Source of the DNA: Anaerotignum faecicola
GTDB taxonomy: Bacteria; Bacillota; Clostridia; Lachnospirales; Anaerotignaceae
Direction: 5' to 3'
DNA: 64,000 nucleotides
Assembly (NCBI RefSeq): GCF_003865035.1
Contig: NZ_BHVZ01000001.1
Span: 558,001-622,000 of the forward strand
In this document: in pieces, positions 53,109 through 60,728 of the stretch
How the letters are laid out: the number at the start of each line of letters is the position of its first letter
Position numbering within the stretch: position 1 is the stretch's first letter
Notes under the pieces: model-generated
Told to the model about the DNA's origin: nothing
The model's database searches: none
The model's input: the letters and a program-made list of their open reading frames with translations, nothing else
Program-made: the position numbers and the translations under genes

Positions 53109-53137
53109 TTGATTTTTCCCTTCCTTTATGCTATCAT
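53109..53137 (+). promoter_or_regulatory. Promoter of the duplicated small RNA
   Basis: TTGATT (53109-53114), 17 nt, TATCAT (53132-53137), start expected near 53144, at the head of repeat copy 1. Confidence 0.6.
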
Positions 53138-53146
53138 AGCAGTAAG

Positions 53147-53221
53147 AAAGGATTACCGCTTGTGGAAGGGCGGTCAGTCCGTAATAGTTGTGAATGACCG
53201 TCTAACTTCTGTTAGGCTGTC
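53147..53221 (+). repeat. Direct repeat copy 1, putative small RNA
   Basis: About 75 nt beginning AAAGGATTACCGCTTGTGG and ending in a hairpin GACCGTCTAAC-TTCT-GTTAGGCTGTC then ACTTTTT. Nearly identical to copy 2 (122 bp apart). Confidence 0.7.
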
Positions 53222-53268
53222 ACTTTTTATTTATTTCCTGTTTCACGCAGGGCGATAAGAGCTATGAA

Positions 53269-53342
53269 AAAGGATTACCGCTTGTGGAAGGGCGGTCAGT
53301 CCGTAATAATGTGGTTGACCGTCTAACTTCTGTTAGGCGGTC
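53269..53342 (+). repeat. Direct repeat copy 2, putative small RNA
   Basis: Same sequence as copy 1 over about 74 nt, with a one-base length change in the loop. The 3' hairpin GACCGTCTAAC-TTCT-GTTAGGCGGTC is perfect (one G-T) and followed by TTTTTCTT, so it is an intrinsic terminator. It stops 10 nt short of the toxin-like gene, running against it. Confidence 0.7.
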
Positions 53343-53351
53343 TTTTTCTTA

Positions 53352-53432
53352 TCATTTCTTATGCAAAAAGCATAAGGTGATAATTCCAATGATTACTAAG
53401 CTATATTGAAACAATTCAGCGTATGTAACCAT
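53352..53432 (-). CDS. Type I toxin-like holin-type peptide
   Basis: A 26-residue peptide with ATG at 53432 and AAAGGGGGTGATG upstream. It begins MVTYAELFQYSLVIIGIITL: one membrane helix with a short Lys tail, like Firmicute putative holin-like toxins. Promoter TTGTCG-N17-TATGGT (53518-53490) and a 5' stem (GCGAG/CTCGC) are present. Beside it are two tandem RNA repeats in antitoxin position. Confidence 0.7.
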   Translation of the reverse strand: MVTYAELFQYSLVIIGIITLCFLHKK

Positions 53433-53523
53433 AAACATCACCCCCTTTACAGGAAGTGACTGAACCGCCGAGCGATAATCCTCGCTTATACCATACCACA
53501 TTTTTCTTTTTTCGACAAGCAAC

Positions 53524-53556
53524 AAAAAAGCCGCATCCCCTATAGGTAATACGGCT
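53524..53556 (-). terminator. Terminator of the gene ending at 53572
   Basis: AGCCG (53529-53533) pairs with CGGCT (53552-53556); TTTTTTG follows on the minus strand. It separates that gene from the toxin promoter. Confidence 0.65.
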
Positions 53557-53571
53557 CTCTTATTTTTCCGC

Positions 53572-54033
53572 TTATTTTTCTTCTTCGTCATCCTCAATGA
53601 TTACAACCATGCCGCCCAGTCTTCTGTTCAGCTCTTTTCTTGTAATCTTAATGATATTGGGTGTCACGCCGTCCGGCTGTTCCTCGATAAAGTATGCTTC
53701 CTCCTTATCGCAGTCGTTTTCATCCAACCAGCCGCTGAAATAGGACAGAATGGAACGCATAATTTCCACGCTGTGCCCCCAATAATCCAAATCCAGGAAA
53801 ACCAGTCTGTTCTTCTCGCCGTTTTTGGAGAATTTACGGCTCTTGTAAACCATTGTAAACAAACGTCTTTCCTCTCCCTTATAGGTAAAATATACAGCCA
53901 TTTCATTGCTTTCACCAAAACGATTCTCGTAACGGTTTACCTTTGCCTCGGGGTCAAAAAATTTCAAAATAAACTGATAAATCTGCTCCAGTTCAATCTC
54001 TTTTGTAATGTACCCATGCGTTTTTGCCGTCAT
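53572..54033 (-). CDS. Hypothetical protein
   Basis: A 153-residue protein of unknown family (MTAKTHGYITKEIELEQIYQ at the start). Alpha-beta pattern, with a central FTYKGEERRLFTMVYKSRKF and acidic tail EDDEEEK. Soluble. ATG 54033 has AAGGAGG 8 nt upstream. Monocistronic, terminator present. Confidence 0.7.
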   Translation of the reverse strand: MTAKTHGYITKEIELEQIYQFILKFFDPEAKVNRYENRFGESNEMAVYFTYKGEERRLFTMVYKSRKFSKNGEKNRLVFLDLDYWGHSVEIMRSILSYFSGWLDENDCDKEEAYFIEEQPDGVTPNIIKITRKELNRRLGGMVVIIEDDEEEK

Positions 54034-54193
54034 TTGAAAGGCCTCCTTTTTTCCTACTTTCATCATTTCCGCATCAATATTTTGCGTACAAATTGTTTTT
54101 GATTCTGATTGCATTATACAGGAAGAAAATCCCCTTTACAAGAGCAATACCTTCCATGGAAAGCCAAATTTTCCGCCTCTTTTTTAGGCAGTT

Positions 54194-54895
54194 TTACGCC
54201 AGCTTTTCCAGTATTTTTTCCACCAGCTCACTGCTGCGCTTTGCCGCCAGAAGCACAAACTGCTCATAGGACATATTCGCCTGTTCATCCGCGCTGTCGC
54301 TGATGGCACGAATGATAACAAAGGGAATTCGGTTCAGCCAGCAGGCATGGGCAATCGCCGCACCCTCCATTTCCGCACAATCCCCCTGCACATACCTTTT
54401 GATATGCTCCTTGCCTTCCTTTGTGCCGATGAATTTATCCCCACTGGCAACTCTGCCGAGAATCACATGATAGTTTTCCGCCGTTTCCGCCGCAGCCTCC
54501 TGCGCCAGCTTCACCAGCATCTCATCCGCCTTGAAATAGCTTTCCGCCAAACGGGGAATAGTCCCAATAGGGTCGCCCAGCGCAGAAACATCCATGTCAT
54601 GCTGTACCGCATCCGTGGAAATGAGGATATCCCCAATGCCCAGTTCGGGGTGAATTGCCCCCGCACAGCCCGTATTGATGATATAATCCACACCGAAATG
54701 GTCAATCAGCACCTGTGTGCAGACAGCCGCATTCACCTTGCCGATGCCGCTGATGACCAGCACAATGCTGTTGCCGCAATATTTCCCCACATGGAAATCC
54801 AGCCCGATGATATTTTTTGTCGTCACAATCTCGATTTTCTCTTTTAAATATGTGATTTCCTCCGACATTGCACCAATGATGCCAATGGTTTTCAT
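54194..54895 (-). CDS. mtnN: 5'-methylthioadenosine/S-adenosylhomocysteine nucleosidase
   Basis: A 233-residue nucleoside phosphorylase-like enzyme: GIIGAMSEEI, NTGCAGAI, GRVASGDKFI, EMEGAAIAHAC and RAISDSAD (catalytic Asp). It recycles MTA and SAH. Promoter TTGCAG-N18-TATAAT (55005-54976, minus) lies upstream. Confidence 0.96.
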   Translation of the reverse strand: MKTIGIIGAMSEEITYLKEKIEIVTTKNIIGLDFHVGKYCGNSIVLVISGIGKVNAAVCTQVLIDHFGVDYIINTGCAGAIHPELGIGDILISTDAVQHDMDVSALGDPIGTIPRLAESYFKADEMLVKLAQEAAAETAENYHVILGRVASGDKFIGTKEGKEHIKRYVQGDCAEMEGAAIAHACWLNRIPFVIIRAISDSADEQANMSYEQFVLLAAKRSSELVEKILEKLA

Positions 54896-54975
54896 TTCGT
54901 TGTCATCTCCGTTTCTGTTGTCTCGCGGATATCTGTCCGCATACTTCAGCCGTTTGGTTTTTATCTCGCATACGA

Positions 54976-55061
54976 ATTATACCACAAACTGTATACACTC
55001 TGCAAGTCGAAGCCGATTTTACCATCCTTCCGTTGCAAAAAAAGAGCATCTTCTGTATACT
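54976..55061. promoter_or_regulatory. Divergent promoters of mtnN and the amidotransferase
   Basis: Minus: TTGCAG (55005-55000), 18 nt, TATAAT (54981-54976). Plus: TTGCAA (55033-55038), 17 nt, TATACT (55056-55061). Confidence 0.75.
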
Positions 55062-55094
55062 GAGGAGAGAAAAAGAAAGTAAGAGGTGTAACCA

Positions 55095-55799
55095 ATGAAC
55101 ACAAAACCGATTATCGGCATTGCGCCGAATTATTCTTACGAAAAAAAGGAATATACCCTCAGTGAGGATTATGTCCTTGCCATCGAAAAGGCAGGCGGCT
55201 GTCCCATCGTGCTCCTGCCCCATCAGGCATTGCCCCCCTTTCTGGACGGACTTCTGCTGACCGGCGGCGGTGATATCGATCCGCTCCTGTTCGGAGAAGA
55301 GCCCCTTTGCCAGAGCGGCGAGATTAACCCCCTCCGTGATGCCTGTGAAATGCGCATCTGCGAGGCTGCACTGGAAAAGGATTTGCCCATGCTCGGCATC
55401 TGCCGCGGCATGCAGGTCATGAATATCGTCAAGGGCGGCGGCATCTATCAGGATATCGGCGTACAGGCAGGCACAACCCTCAAGCATATCCAGCAGGCAC
55501 CCCGTTCCTATGGCACACACAGCATTTTTGTCGAGGACAACACCCTTTTAACCGACCTCTGGGAAAATAAACGCACCGTTGTCAATTCCCTGCATCATCA
55601 GTCCTGCTCCACGCTTGGGGAGGGCTTTATTGTCTCTGCCCGCAGTGCGGATGGTCTGATTGAAGCCATTGAGCATAAGGATAACCGCTTCGCCGTCGGC
55701 GTGCAGTGGCATCCCGAGGCAATGAAAACAGAGGAAATGGGGCTGCTGTTCTCTGCCTTCTTGAAGGCGGCGGCAGAATATCAACAGGCAAGGAGGTAA
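55095..55799 (+). CDS. Gamma-glutamyl-gamma-aminobutyrate hydrolase family protein
   Basis: A 234-residue class I glutamine amidotransferase-like peptidase C26. Catalytic Cys in MLGICRGMQVMNI (about residue 102), His and Glu in VQWHPEAM. Related to PuuD. Substrate not certain. First gene of a three-gene unit with mscS and DUF951. Confidence 0.93.
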   Translation: MNTKPIIGIAPNYSYEKKEYTLSEDYVLAIEKAGGCPIVLLPHQALPPFLDGLLLTGGGDIDPLLFGEEPLCQSGEINPLRDACEMRICEAALEKDLPMLGICRGMQVMNIVKGGGIYQDIGVQAGTTLKHIQQAPRSYGTHSIFVEDNTLLTDLWENKRTVVNSLHHQSCSTLGEGFIVSARSADGLIEAIEHKDNRFAVGVQWHPEAMKTEEMGLLFSAFLKAAAEYQQARR

Positions 55800-55804
55800 G
55801 AAGC

Positions 55805-56719
55805 ATGGATGTTATCAATGATCTAACCTCGTCTCTTTCCTCTGATTTAAACAGCACGGAGCTTGCGAAGGATTTAGGGCTTGGCTTCCTTGCCAAATCC
55901 ACAGCCATCAACGGTGCCGTCAATCTGGGCATCAAGCTTCTGGAAATTCTGTTCACGCTCTTTCTTTGCTGGCTTATGATTCGCATTTCCAGTAAACTGG
56001 TCAATAAATTCCTGCGGACACAGGTACAGCGCGAAAAGCTTTCCATGTCCGAAAGAAAAGCAAAAACTCTCAGCACCGTCACAGGCAGCATCCTGAAATA
56101 TGTGATTTATTTCATCGGGCTGATGTCTATTTTAAAGCAGCTGGGTGTTTCCTCAGAATCCCTCGTTGTCATTGCCTCCGCAGGCTCGGTTGCCATCGGC
56201 TTGGGCGCGCAGAGTATCGCAGGGGATATGATGGAGGGCTTCTTCATCCTCTTTGAGGACCATTACGCCGTCGGGGATATCGTCACCATTCAGGGCATTA
56301 CGGGTACGGTCGAAAGCGTCACCCTGCGTTCCACAAAGCTGCGCGATTTCGGCGGCGCTGTGCATATCATCCCGAATGGCTCTATCGGTACGGTCACCAA
56401 TAACTGCCGTGAATTTATCAACGCCGTTGTCACCGTCGGCATTGCCTATGGCGAAAGCATCGACCGCGCCATTGCCGTTCTGCAGGATGAGATGCAGAAA
56501 ACCGCAGATATGGAGGCTGTACTGGAACCCCCCACCGTTGCAGGTGTCATCGGTCTGGATGATTCCGCCGTTACCATTAAAATTGTTGCAAAATGCAAGA
56601 TAAAAATGAATTATGCTGTGGAGGCGGAGCTGCGCCGCCGCATCAAAAACCGCTTTGATGCAGAAGGTATCGAAATCCCCTTCCCTCAGCAGGTTGTCCA
56701 TTTGATGAAGGAGGCGTAA
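55805..56719 (+). CDS. Small-conductance mechanosensitive channel (MscS family)
   Basis: A 304-residue channel with three membrane helices, the pore helix GSVAIGLGAQSIAGDMMEGF (about residues 120-140) and the beta domain (AVGDIVTIQGITGTVESVTL; HIIPNGSIGTVTN). It protects against hypo-osmotic shock. ATG 55805 has AGGAGG 8 nt upstream. Confidence 0.95.
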   Translation: MDVINDLTSSLSSDLNSTELAKDLGLGFLAKSTAINGAVNLGIKLLEILFTLFLCWLMIRISSKLVNKFLRTQVQREKLSMSERKAKTLSTVTGSILKYVIYFIGLMSILKQLGVSSESLVVIASAGSVAIGLGAQSIAGDMMEGFFILFEDHYAVGDIVTIQGITGTVESVTLRSTKLRDFGGAVHIIPNGSIGTVTNNCREFINAVVTVGIAYGESIDRAIAVLQDEMQKTADMEAVLEPPTVAGVIGLDDSAVTIKIVAKCKIKMNYAVEAELRRRIKNRFDAEGIEIPFPQQVVHLMKEA

Positions 56720-56722
56720 CGT

Positions 56723-56908
56723 ATGGATTTTTCTGTCGGAGATATTGTGCAGATGAAAAAAAGTCACCCCTGCGGCTCTGCCCAGTGGGAAATCCTCAGA
56801 ACCGGCATTGATTTTCGCATCAAATGCTGCGGCTGCGGACACATGGTCATGCTGCCCAGAGCAAAATTCGAGAAAAATGTAAAAAAAATCATCCCAAAAG
56901 AGCAATAA
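56723..56908 (+). CDS. DUF951 protein
   Basis: A 61-residue protein: VGDIVQMKKSHPCGSAQWEI and CCGCGHMVMLPRAKFEK. The Cys residues suggest zinc or nucleic-acid binding. DUF951 genes commonly follow MscS-type genes in Firmicutes, as here (3-nt gap). Confidence 0.94.
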   Translation: MDFSVGDIVQMKKSHPCGSAQWEILRTGIDFRIKCCGCGHMVMLPRAKFEKNVKKIIPKEQ

Positions 56909-56945
56909 AAACAGGGTATCTCAATCTTGAGATACCCTGTTTTTT
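56906..56945. terminator. Bidirectional terminator
   Basis: ACAGGGTATCTCA (56910-56922) pairs with TGAGATACCCTGT (56927-56939), with A and T runs outside, between convergent genes. Confidence 0.85.
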
Positions 56946-56970
56946 TCTGTCGAACCCTCTCAGCTTCGGC

Positions 56971-59130
56971 TTAAGCCTTCTTCCGCATTGCATTCAGAAT
57001 TGCCAGTACGCAAACGCCGACATCCGCAAATACCGCCATCCACATCGTCGCAATGCCGGGAATGGAAAGCAGCAGCACCAGAATCTTAAAGCCCAGCGCA
57101 AAGGTCACGTTCTGGTTTACAATCCTTCTTGTGTTTCTTGCAACCTTCATGCCGACTGCCAGCTTGCCGATATCATCATCCATCAGCACAACATCCGCCG
57201 CCTCGATTGCCGCATCGGAGCCAATCGCCCCCATGGCAATCCCCAAATCAGCCGCCGCCAGTACGGGTGCATCATTGATGCCATCCCCCACAAACGCCGT
57301 CTTGTCGCCTTCTGCGTCCTTCTGCTTTTCCATCCATTCCACTTTGTTTTCGGGCAGCAGCTCGCTGTGGAATTCATCCAGCCGCAGCTCCTCTGCCACA
57401 GCCGCCGCCGTTTCCCTTCTGTCGCCCGTCAGCATTACCATCTTCTGAATCCCCTGCTTGCGCAACGCCGCAAGGGAATCGGCAATGTTTTCCTTCAGCG
57501 TATCCGCAACCAGAATGTACCCTAAGAATTTGCCGCCCTTTGCAACATAAACCACCGTACCGATGCCGTTTGCCTTTTCATACGCAATTTTTTCATGCTC
57601 CATCAGACGGCTGTTCCCCAGCAGAACCGTTTCGCCGTCCAGCTCGTAGGAAATCCCGTAGCCGCCCAGCTCCTGATAGCTCTGTGCCGCAGGAAGCTCG
57701 CCTTTGTATGCCTGTACGATTGCCTGCGCAATGGGGTGATTGCTCATTGCCTCCCCGATTGCCGCCGGCTTCAGCACATCGCCCTTCACCTCTGTTACAG
57801 AGAATCTGCCCTTTGTCAGTGTCCCTGTCTTATCAAAAACAACCGTTTTCAGTCGGCTCAGCGTATCCAAATCGCCGCCGCCCTTTACCAGAATCCCACA
57901 CTTGGATGCCGCGCCAATCCCCGCAAAATACGTCAGCGGCACAGACAATACCAATGCACAGGGACAGGAAACAACTAAGAATACCAATGCTCTGCCAAAC
58001 CACAAGGAGAATTTCCCAAGCCCTGCCAACGGCGGCAGAACCGCAACCAGAACCGCCAGCAGAACCACAATGGGTGTATAAACTCTTGCAAAGCGTGTGA
58101 TGAATTTCTCCGTCTTGGATTTCTTTGCAGATGCGTTTTCCACCATTTCCAGAATCTTCATCACCGTAGATTCGCCAAAGCCCTTTTCTACGCGAACCTT
58201 CAGACTGCCGTCCATATTGATGCAGCCGCTGAGCACCTGATCTCCTGCCCCCACAGAACGAGGCAGGGATTCGCCTGTCAGTGCCGCAGTATCCAGCATA
58301 GCATGTCCTTCCGTGATTACCCCGTCCAAAGGGATTCTTTCCCCTGCCTTTACCAGAATCATATCTCCCACATGCACCAGAGAAGGATCTACCTTCCTTT
58401 CCTCGTCATCCACGATTAAATGTGCAAAATCGGGACGGATATCCAGCAGTGCCGTAATGGATTTTCTGGAGCGTGCCACCGCATATTCCTGGAATGCCTC
58501 GCCCACCTGATAGAACAGCATAACGAAAACAGCCTCTGCCATTTCCCCCAGATACAACGCGCCAATCGTAGAGAAGGACATCAGGAAGTTTTCATCAAAA
58601 ACCTTCCCCTGTCCGATATGCTTCGCCGCACGCAACAGAACATCATACCCGAAAATCAGATATGCGCAGATATAAAGAATCGTGCGGATCGTTCCCCCAT
58701 GCAGGAAAACAGCCGCAAGGAAGAACGCAAGCCCTATGCCAAAGCGCAGAAAAAATTTTCTGCCGAACACATTCTCATCCCCATGCGCATGGTCATGTCC
58801 ACAGCCACAGCCACACCCACAGCCGCAGTCATCATCGTCATCCTCCTCACAGCCGCAGCCGCAATGCTCATGATGCGCATGATGATGCTCTGCCTTCTGC
58901 CCCTGCAAAAAGGCAACCTCTACCTCCGGCTCAAATTTATGCACCACCCGTTCCACCGTTTCCTGCATTTCCTCTGCCGAAGCATTTGGCGCAAGCTTTA
59001 CTGTCATTTCCTGCCGCAGCAGATTGATGGAAACCTCCTGCGTTTCAGAAAGCTTAGAAAGCGTATCCTCAATCTTTCCCGCACAGTTCGCGCAGGTCAA
59101 CCCTTTTAATGCTACCTTCATTTCAGACAT
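56971..59130 (-). CDS. Zn/Cd/Co-translocating P-type ATPase
   Basis: A 719-residue P1B-2 ATPase (ZntA/CadA type). N-terminal HMA with GLTCANCAGK, then a His/Cys/Asp-rich linker (about 80-120, with HHAHHEHCGCGC and CGHDHAHGDE), TGESLPRS, intramembrane SCPCALVLSVP, DKTGTLTKG, TGDRRETA, GDGINDAP. It exports Zn or Cd. ATG 59130 follows AGAGG. Downstream of its CzrA-like repressor. Confidence 0.95.
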   Translation of the reverse strand: MSEMKVALKGLTCANCAGKIEDTLSKLSETQEVSINLLRQEMTVKLAPNASAEEMQETVERVVHKFEPEVEVAFLQGQKAEHHHAHHEHCGCGCEEDDDDDCGCGCGCGCGHDHAHGDENVFGRKFFLRFGIGLAFFLAAVFLHGGTIRTILYICAYLIFGYDVLLRAAKHIGQGKVFDENFLMSFSTIGALYLGEMAEAVFVMLFYQVGEAFQEYAVARSRKSITALLDIRPDFAHLIVDDEERKVDPSLVHVGDMILVKAGERIPLDGVITEGHAMLDTAALTGESLPRSVGAGDQVLSGCINMDGSLKVRVEKGFGESTVMKILEMVENASAKKSKTEKFITRFARVYTPIVVLLAVLVAVLPPLAGLGKFSLWFGRALVFLVVSCPCALVLSVPLTYFAGIGAASKCGILVKGGGDLDTLSRLKTVVFDKTGTLTKGRFSVTEVKGDVLKPAAIGEAMSNHPIAQAIVQAYKGELPAAQSYQELGGYGISYELDGETVLLGNSRLMEHEKIAYEKANGIGTVVYVAKGGKFLGYILVADTLKENIADSLAALRKQGIQKMVMLTGDRRETAAAVAEELRLDEFHSELLPENKVEWMEKQKDAEGDKTAFVGDGINDAPVLAAADLGIAMGAIGSDAAIEAADVVLMDDDIGKLAVGMKVARNTRRIVNQNVTFALGFKILVLLLSIPGIATMWMAVFADVGVCVLAILNAMRKKA

Positions 59131-59173
59131 AGTCACACCTCTTTTTTCGCTGTTTGCTTTTCATTTGTTCGTT

Positions 59174-59187
59174 TGAATAACTGTTCA
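59174..59187. promoter_or_regulatory. Second CzrA-like operator, before the ATPase
   Basis: TGAA-N6-TTCA (59174-59187) followed by TATAAC, a half-degenerate copy of the operator upstream of the repressor gene. Confidence 0.45.
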
Positions 59188-59193
59188 TATAAC

Positions 59194-59251
59194 ATCTGAA
59201 AATTTAGGCTGTAATTTTCAGATATCCTTGCACCTATATCATTACAGCCTA
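59194..59251 (-). other. Two mutually exclusive hairpins between repressor and ATPase
   Basis: Hairpin A: TAGGCTGTAAT (59205-59215) with ATTACAGCCTA (59241-59251), 11 bp. Hairpin B: ATCTGAAAATT (59194-59204) with AATTTTCAGAT (59213-59223), 11 bp. They share 59205-59223 and cannot form together. Hairpin A is followed on the minus strand by AATTTTC. Confidence 0.6.
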
Positions 59252-59259
59252 TTCCTTTT

Positions 59260-59604
59260 TTATTCGTGATATCCACGCTTATGCCGCAGATGCGTCATCC
59301 CCTGCTCCAGAACCATCCGAATATGCTCATCGTCCAGAGAATAGAACACGGTTTTGCCCTCCTTGCGGTATTTTACAAGATCATTCTGCCGCAGTACGCG
59401 CAGCTGATGCGACACAGCGGATTGGCTCATTTCCAGTACGTCTGCCAAATCCCCCACATTTCGCTCCCCCTCCAGCAGGGTCTGCAAAATACGGATACGG
59501 GTCGCATCCCCAAAAATCTTGAAAAATTCTGCCAGCTCCTGAATAAACTCCTGCTGCAGTTCCTTTTCCATATCAAATTCTTCCTGCATCGGTGTCTCCT
59601 TCAT
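59260..59604 (-). CDS. ArsR/SmtB-family metal sensor (CzrA-like)
   Basis: A 114-residue winged-helix repressor: FGDATRIRILQTLLEGE, EMSQSAVSHQLRVLRQNDLV. The alpha-5 zinc site is intact: SLDDEHIRMVLEQGMTHLRH has Asp, His, His, His with exactly the D-x-H-x10-H-x2-H spacing of CzrA. It lacks the CxC of CadC. Derepresses the Zn exporter next to it when zinc is high. Confidence 0.95.
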   Translation of the reverse strand: MKETPMQEEFDMEKELQQEFIQELAEFFKIFGDATRIRILQTLLEGERNVGDLADVLEMSQSAVSHQLRVLRQNDLVKYRKEGKTVFYSLDDEHIRMVLEQGMTHLRHKRGYHE

Positions 59605-59620
59605 GGCTCGCTCCTTTTCT

Positions 59621-59642
59621 TATATGAATATCTGCTCATATA
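59621..59642. promoter_or_regulatory. CzrA-like operator before the repressor gene
   Basis: TATATGA (59621-59627), 8 nt, TCATATA (59636-59642): the inverted repeat typical for ArsR/CzrA proteins, 17 nt upstream of the ATG. Confidence 0.7.
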
Positions 59643-59731
59643 TTAACGCATTATTTTTGCTTTGTCAACGCTGCTATTGATAATTTTTTCATCAATAACA
59701 CACCGAAATCCCGATTTCGATTTAATTTCAT

Positions 59732-60637
59732 TTAATTCTTTTCCTTCGGAAACTCAATCAGGTCGATAAATCCCTTTAACGCATGCGGCATTGCCACATT
59801 TTTCAGCCGCACCATCCCAATGCTCCGCTTCGGTACGGGCGGTTCCACGGGAATCTCAAACAGGTGCTTGTTCTGCAGCTCCCTCTGCGTAAACTCCTCG
59901 ATCACATACGTCAGTCCAAGGTTGATTTCCGCAAAGCTTACCAGTAAATCACTGCTCCCCAGCTCCAGAATCGGGTTCAGCACTACGCCGTTTTCCTCTG
60001 CATAGCGGTCAATATAGCGGCGCGAATTGCTCAAATCCTCCAATAAAAGCAGGGGATATTTCGGCAAATCCTTCAACTCCATGCCCATCTCCGCAAGCAT
60101 CCGATACCGCTCGCCCCCCACCAGAACATCATGAATTTCAATGCAGGGCGTTACCTCTAAATCCTCATCCTCCGCAATCGGCAAATTGATAAAGCAGACA
60201 TCCACACTGCCGTTTCTCAGCAGCCTGAGCGATTCGTAGGTTGTCTTATTCGTCACCTTAATATTGATATCGGGATACAGCTTATGATACTTTTCCAGAT
60301 AAGGCAGCAGGAAATTGGCAATGACCGTATCACTCGCGCCAATCTTGAGCTCCCCCATCTCCATGTGTACCATCTGATAATATTTTTCCTCCGCCGCCTG
60401 AATCAGTCCCAACGCCTGCTCCAGATAGGTATATAACAGCTTGCCCTCCGCGGTGGGATAAACCCCCTTCGCCGTACGCACCAGAAGCGGACTGCCCATG
60501 CGGTCCTCCAGCTGACGAATGGACATGCTTACCGCAGGCTGTGAAATAAAGAGCTCTCTTGCCGCAGCAGACATATTGCCCGTGCGGACAACTGCACAAA
60601 AAATACGATATAAATCTAACGAAACATCAACTTTCAT
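59732..60637 (-). CDS. LysR-family regulator
   Basis: A 301-residue LysR-type regulator with winged helix (LDLYRIFCAVVRTGNMSAAA; SQPAVSMSIRQLEDRMG) and substrate-binding lobes. GGGAGG precedes the ATG. Neither neighbour is a clear target. Confidence 0.93.
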   Translation of the reverse strand: MKVDVSLDLYRIFCAVVRTGNMSAAARELFISQPAVSMSIRQLEDRMGSPLLVRTAKGVYPTAEGKLLYTYLEQALGLIQAAEEKYYQMVHMEMGELKIGASDTVIANFLLPYLEKYHKLYPDINIKVTNKTTYESLRLLRNGSVDVCFINLPIAEDEDLEVTPCIEIHDVLVGGERYRMLAEMGMELKDLPKYPLLLLEDLSNSRRYIDRYAEENGVVLNPILELGSSDLLVSFAEINLGLTYVIEEFTQRELQNKHLFEIPVEPPVPKRSIGMVRLKNVAMPHALKGFIDLIEFPKEKN

Positions 60638-60728
60638 GAGGGGAACCTCCCTTTTCTTTGGTTTCTTCTATTATACAGAATTCAAAGAGCCAACGCAAGC
60701 GCGATAAGTAAAAATGATAACAATTTTT

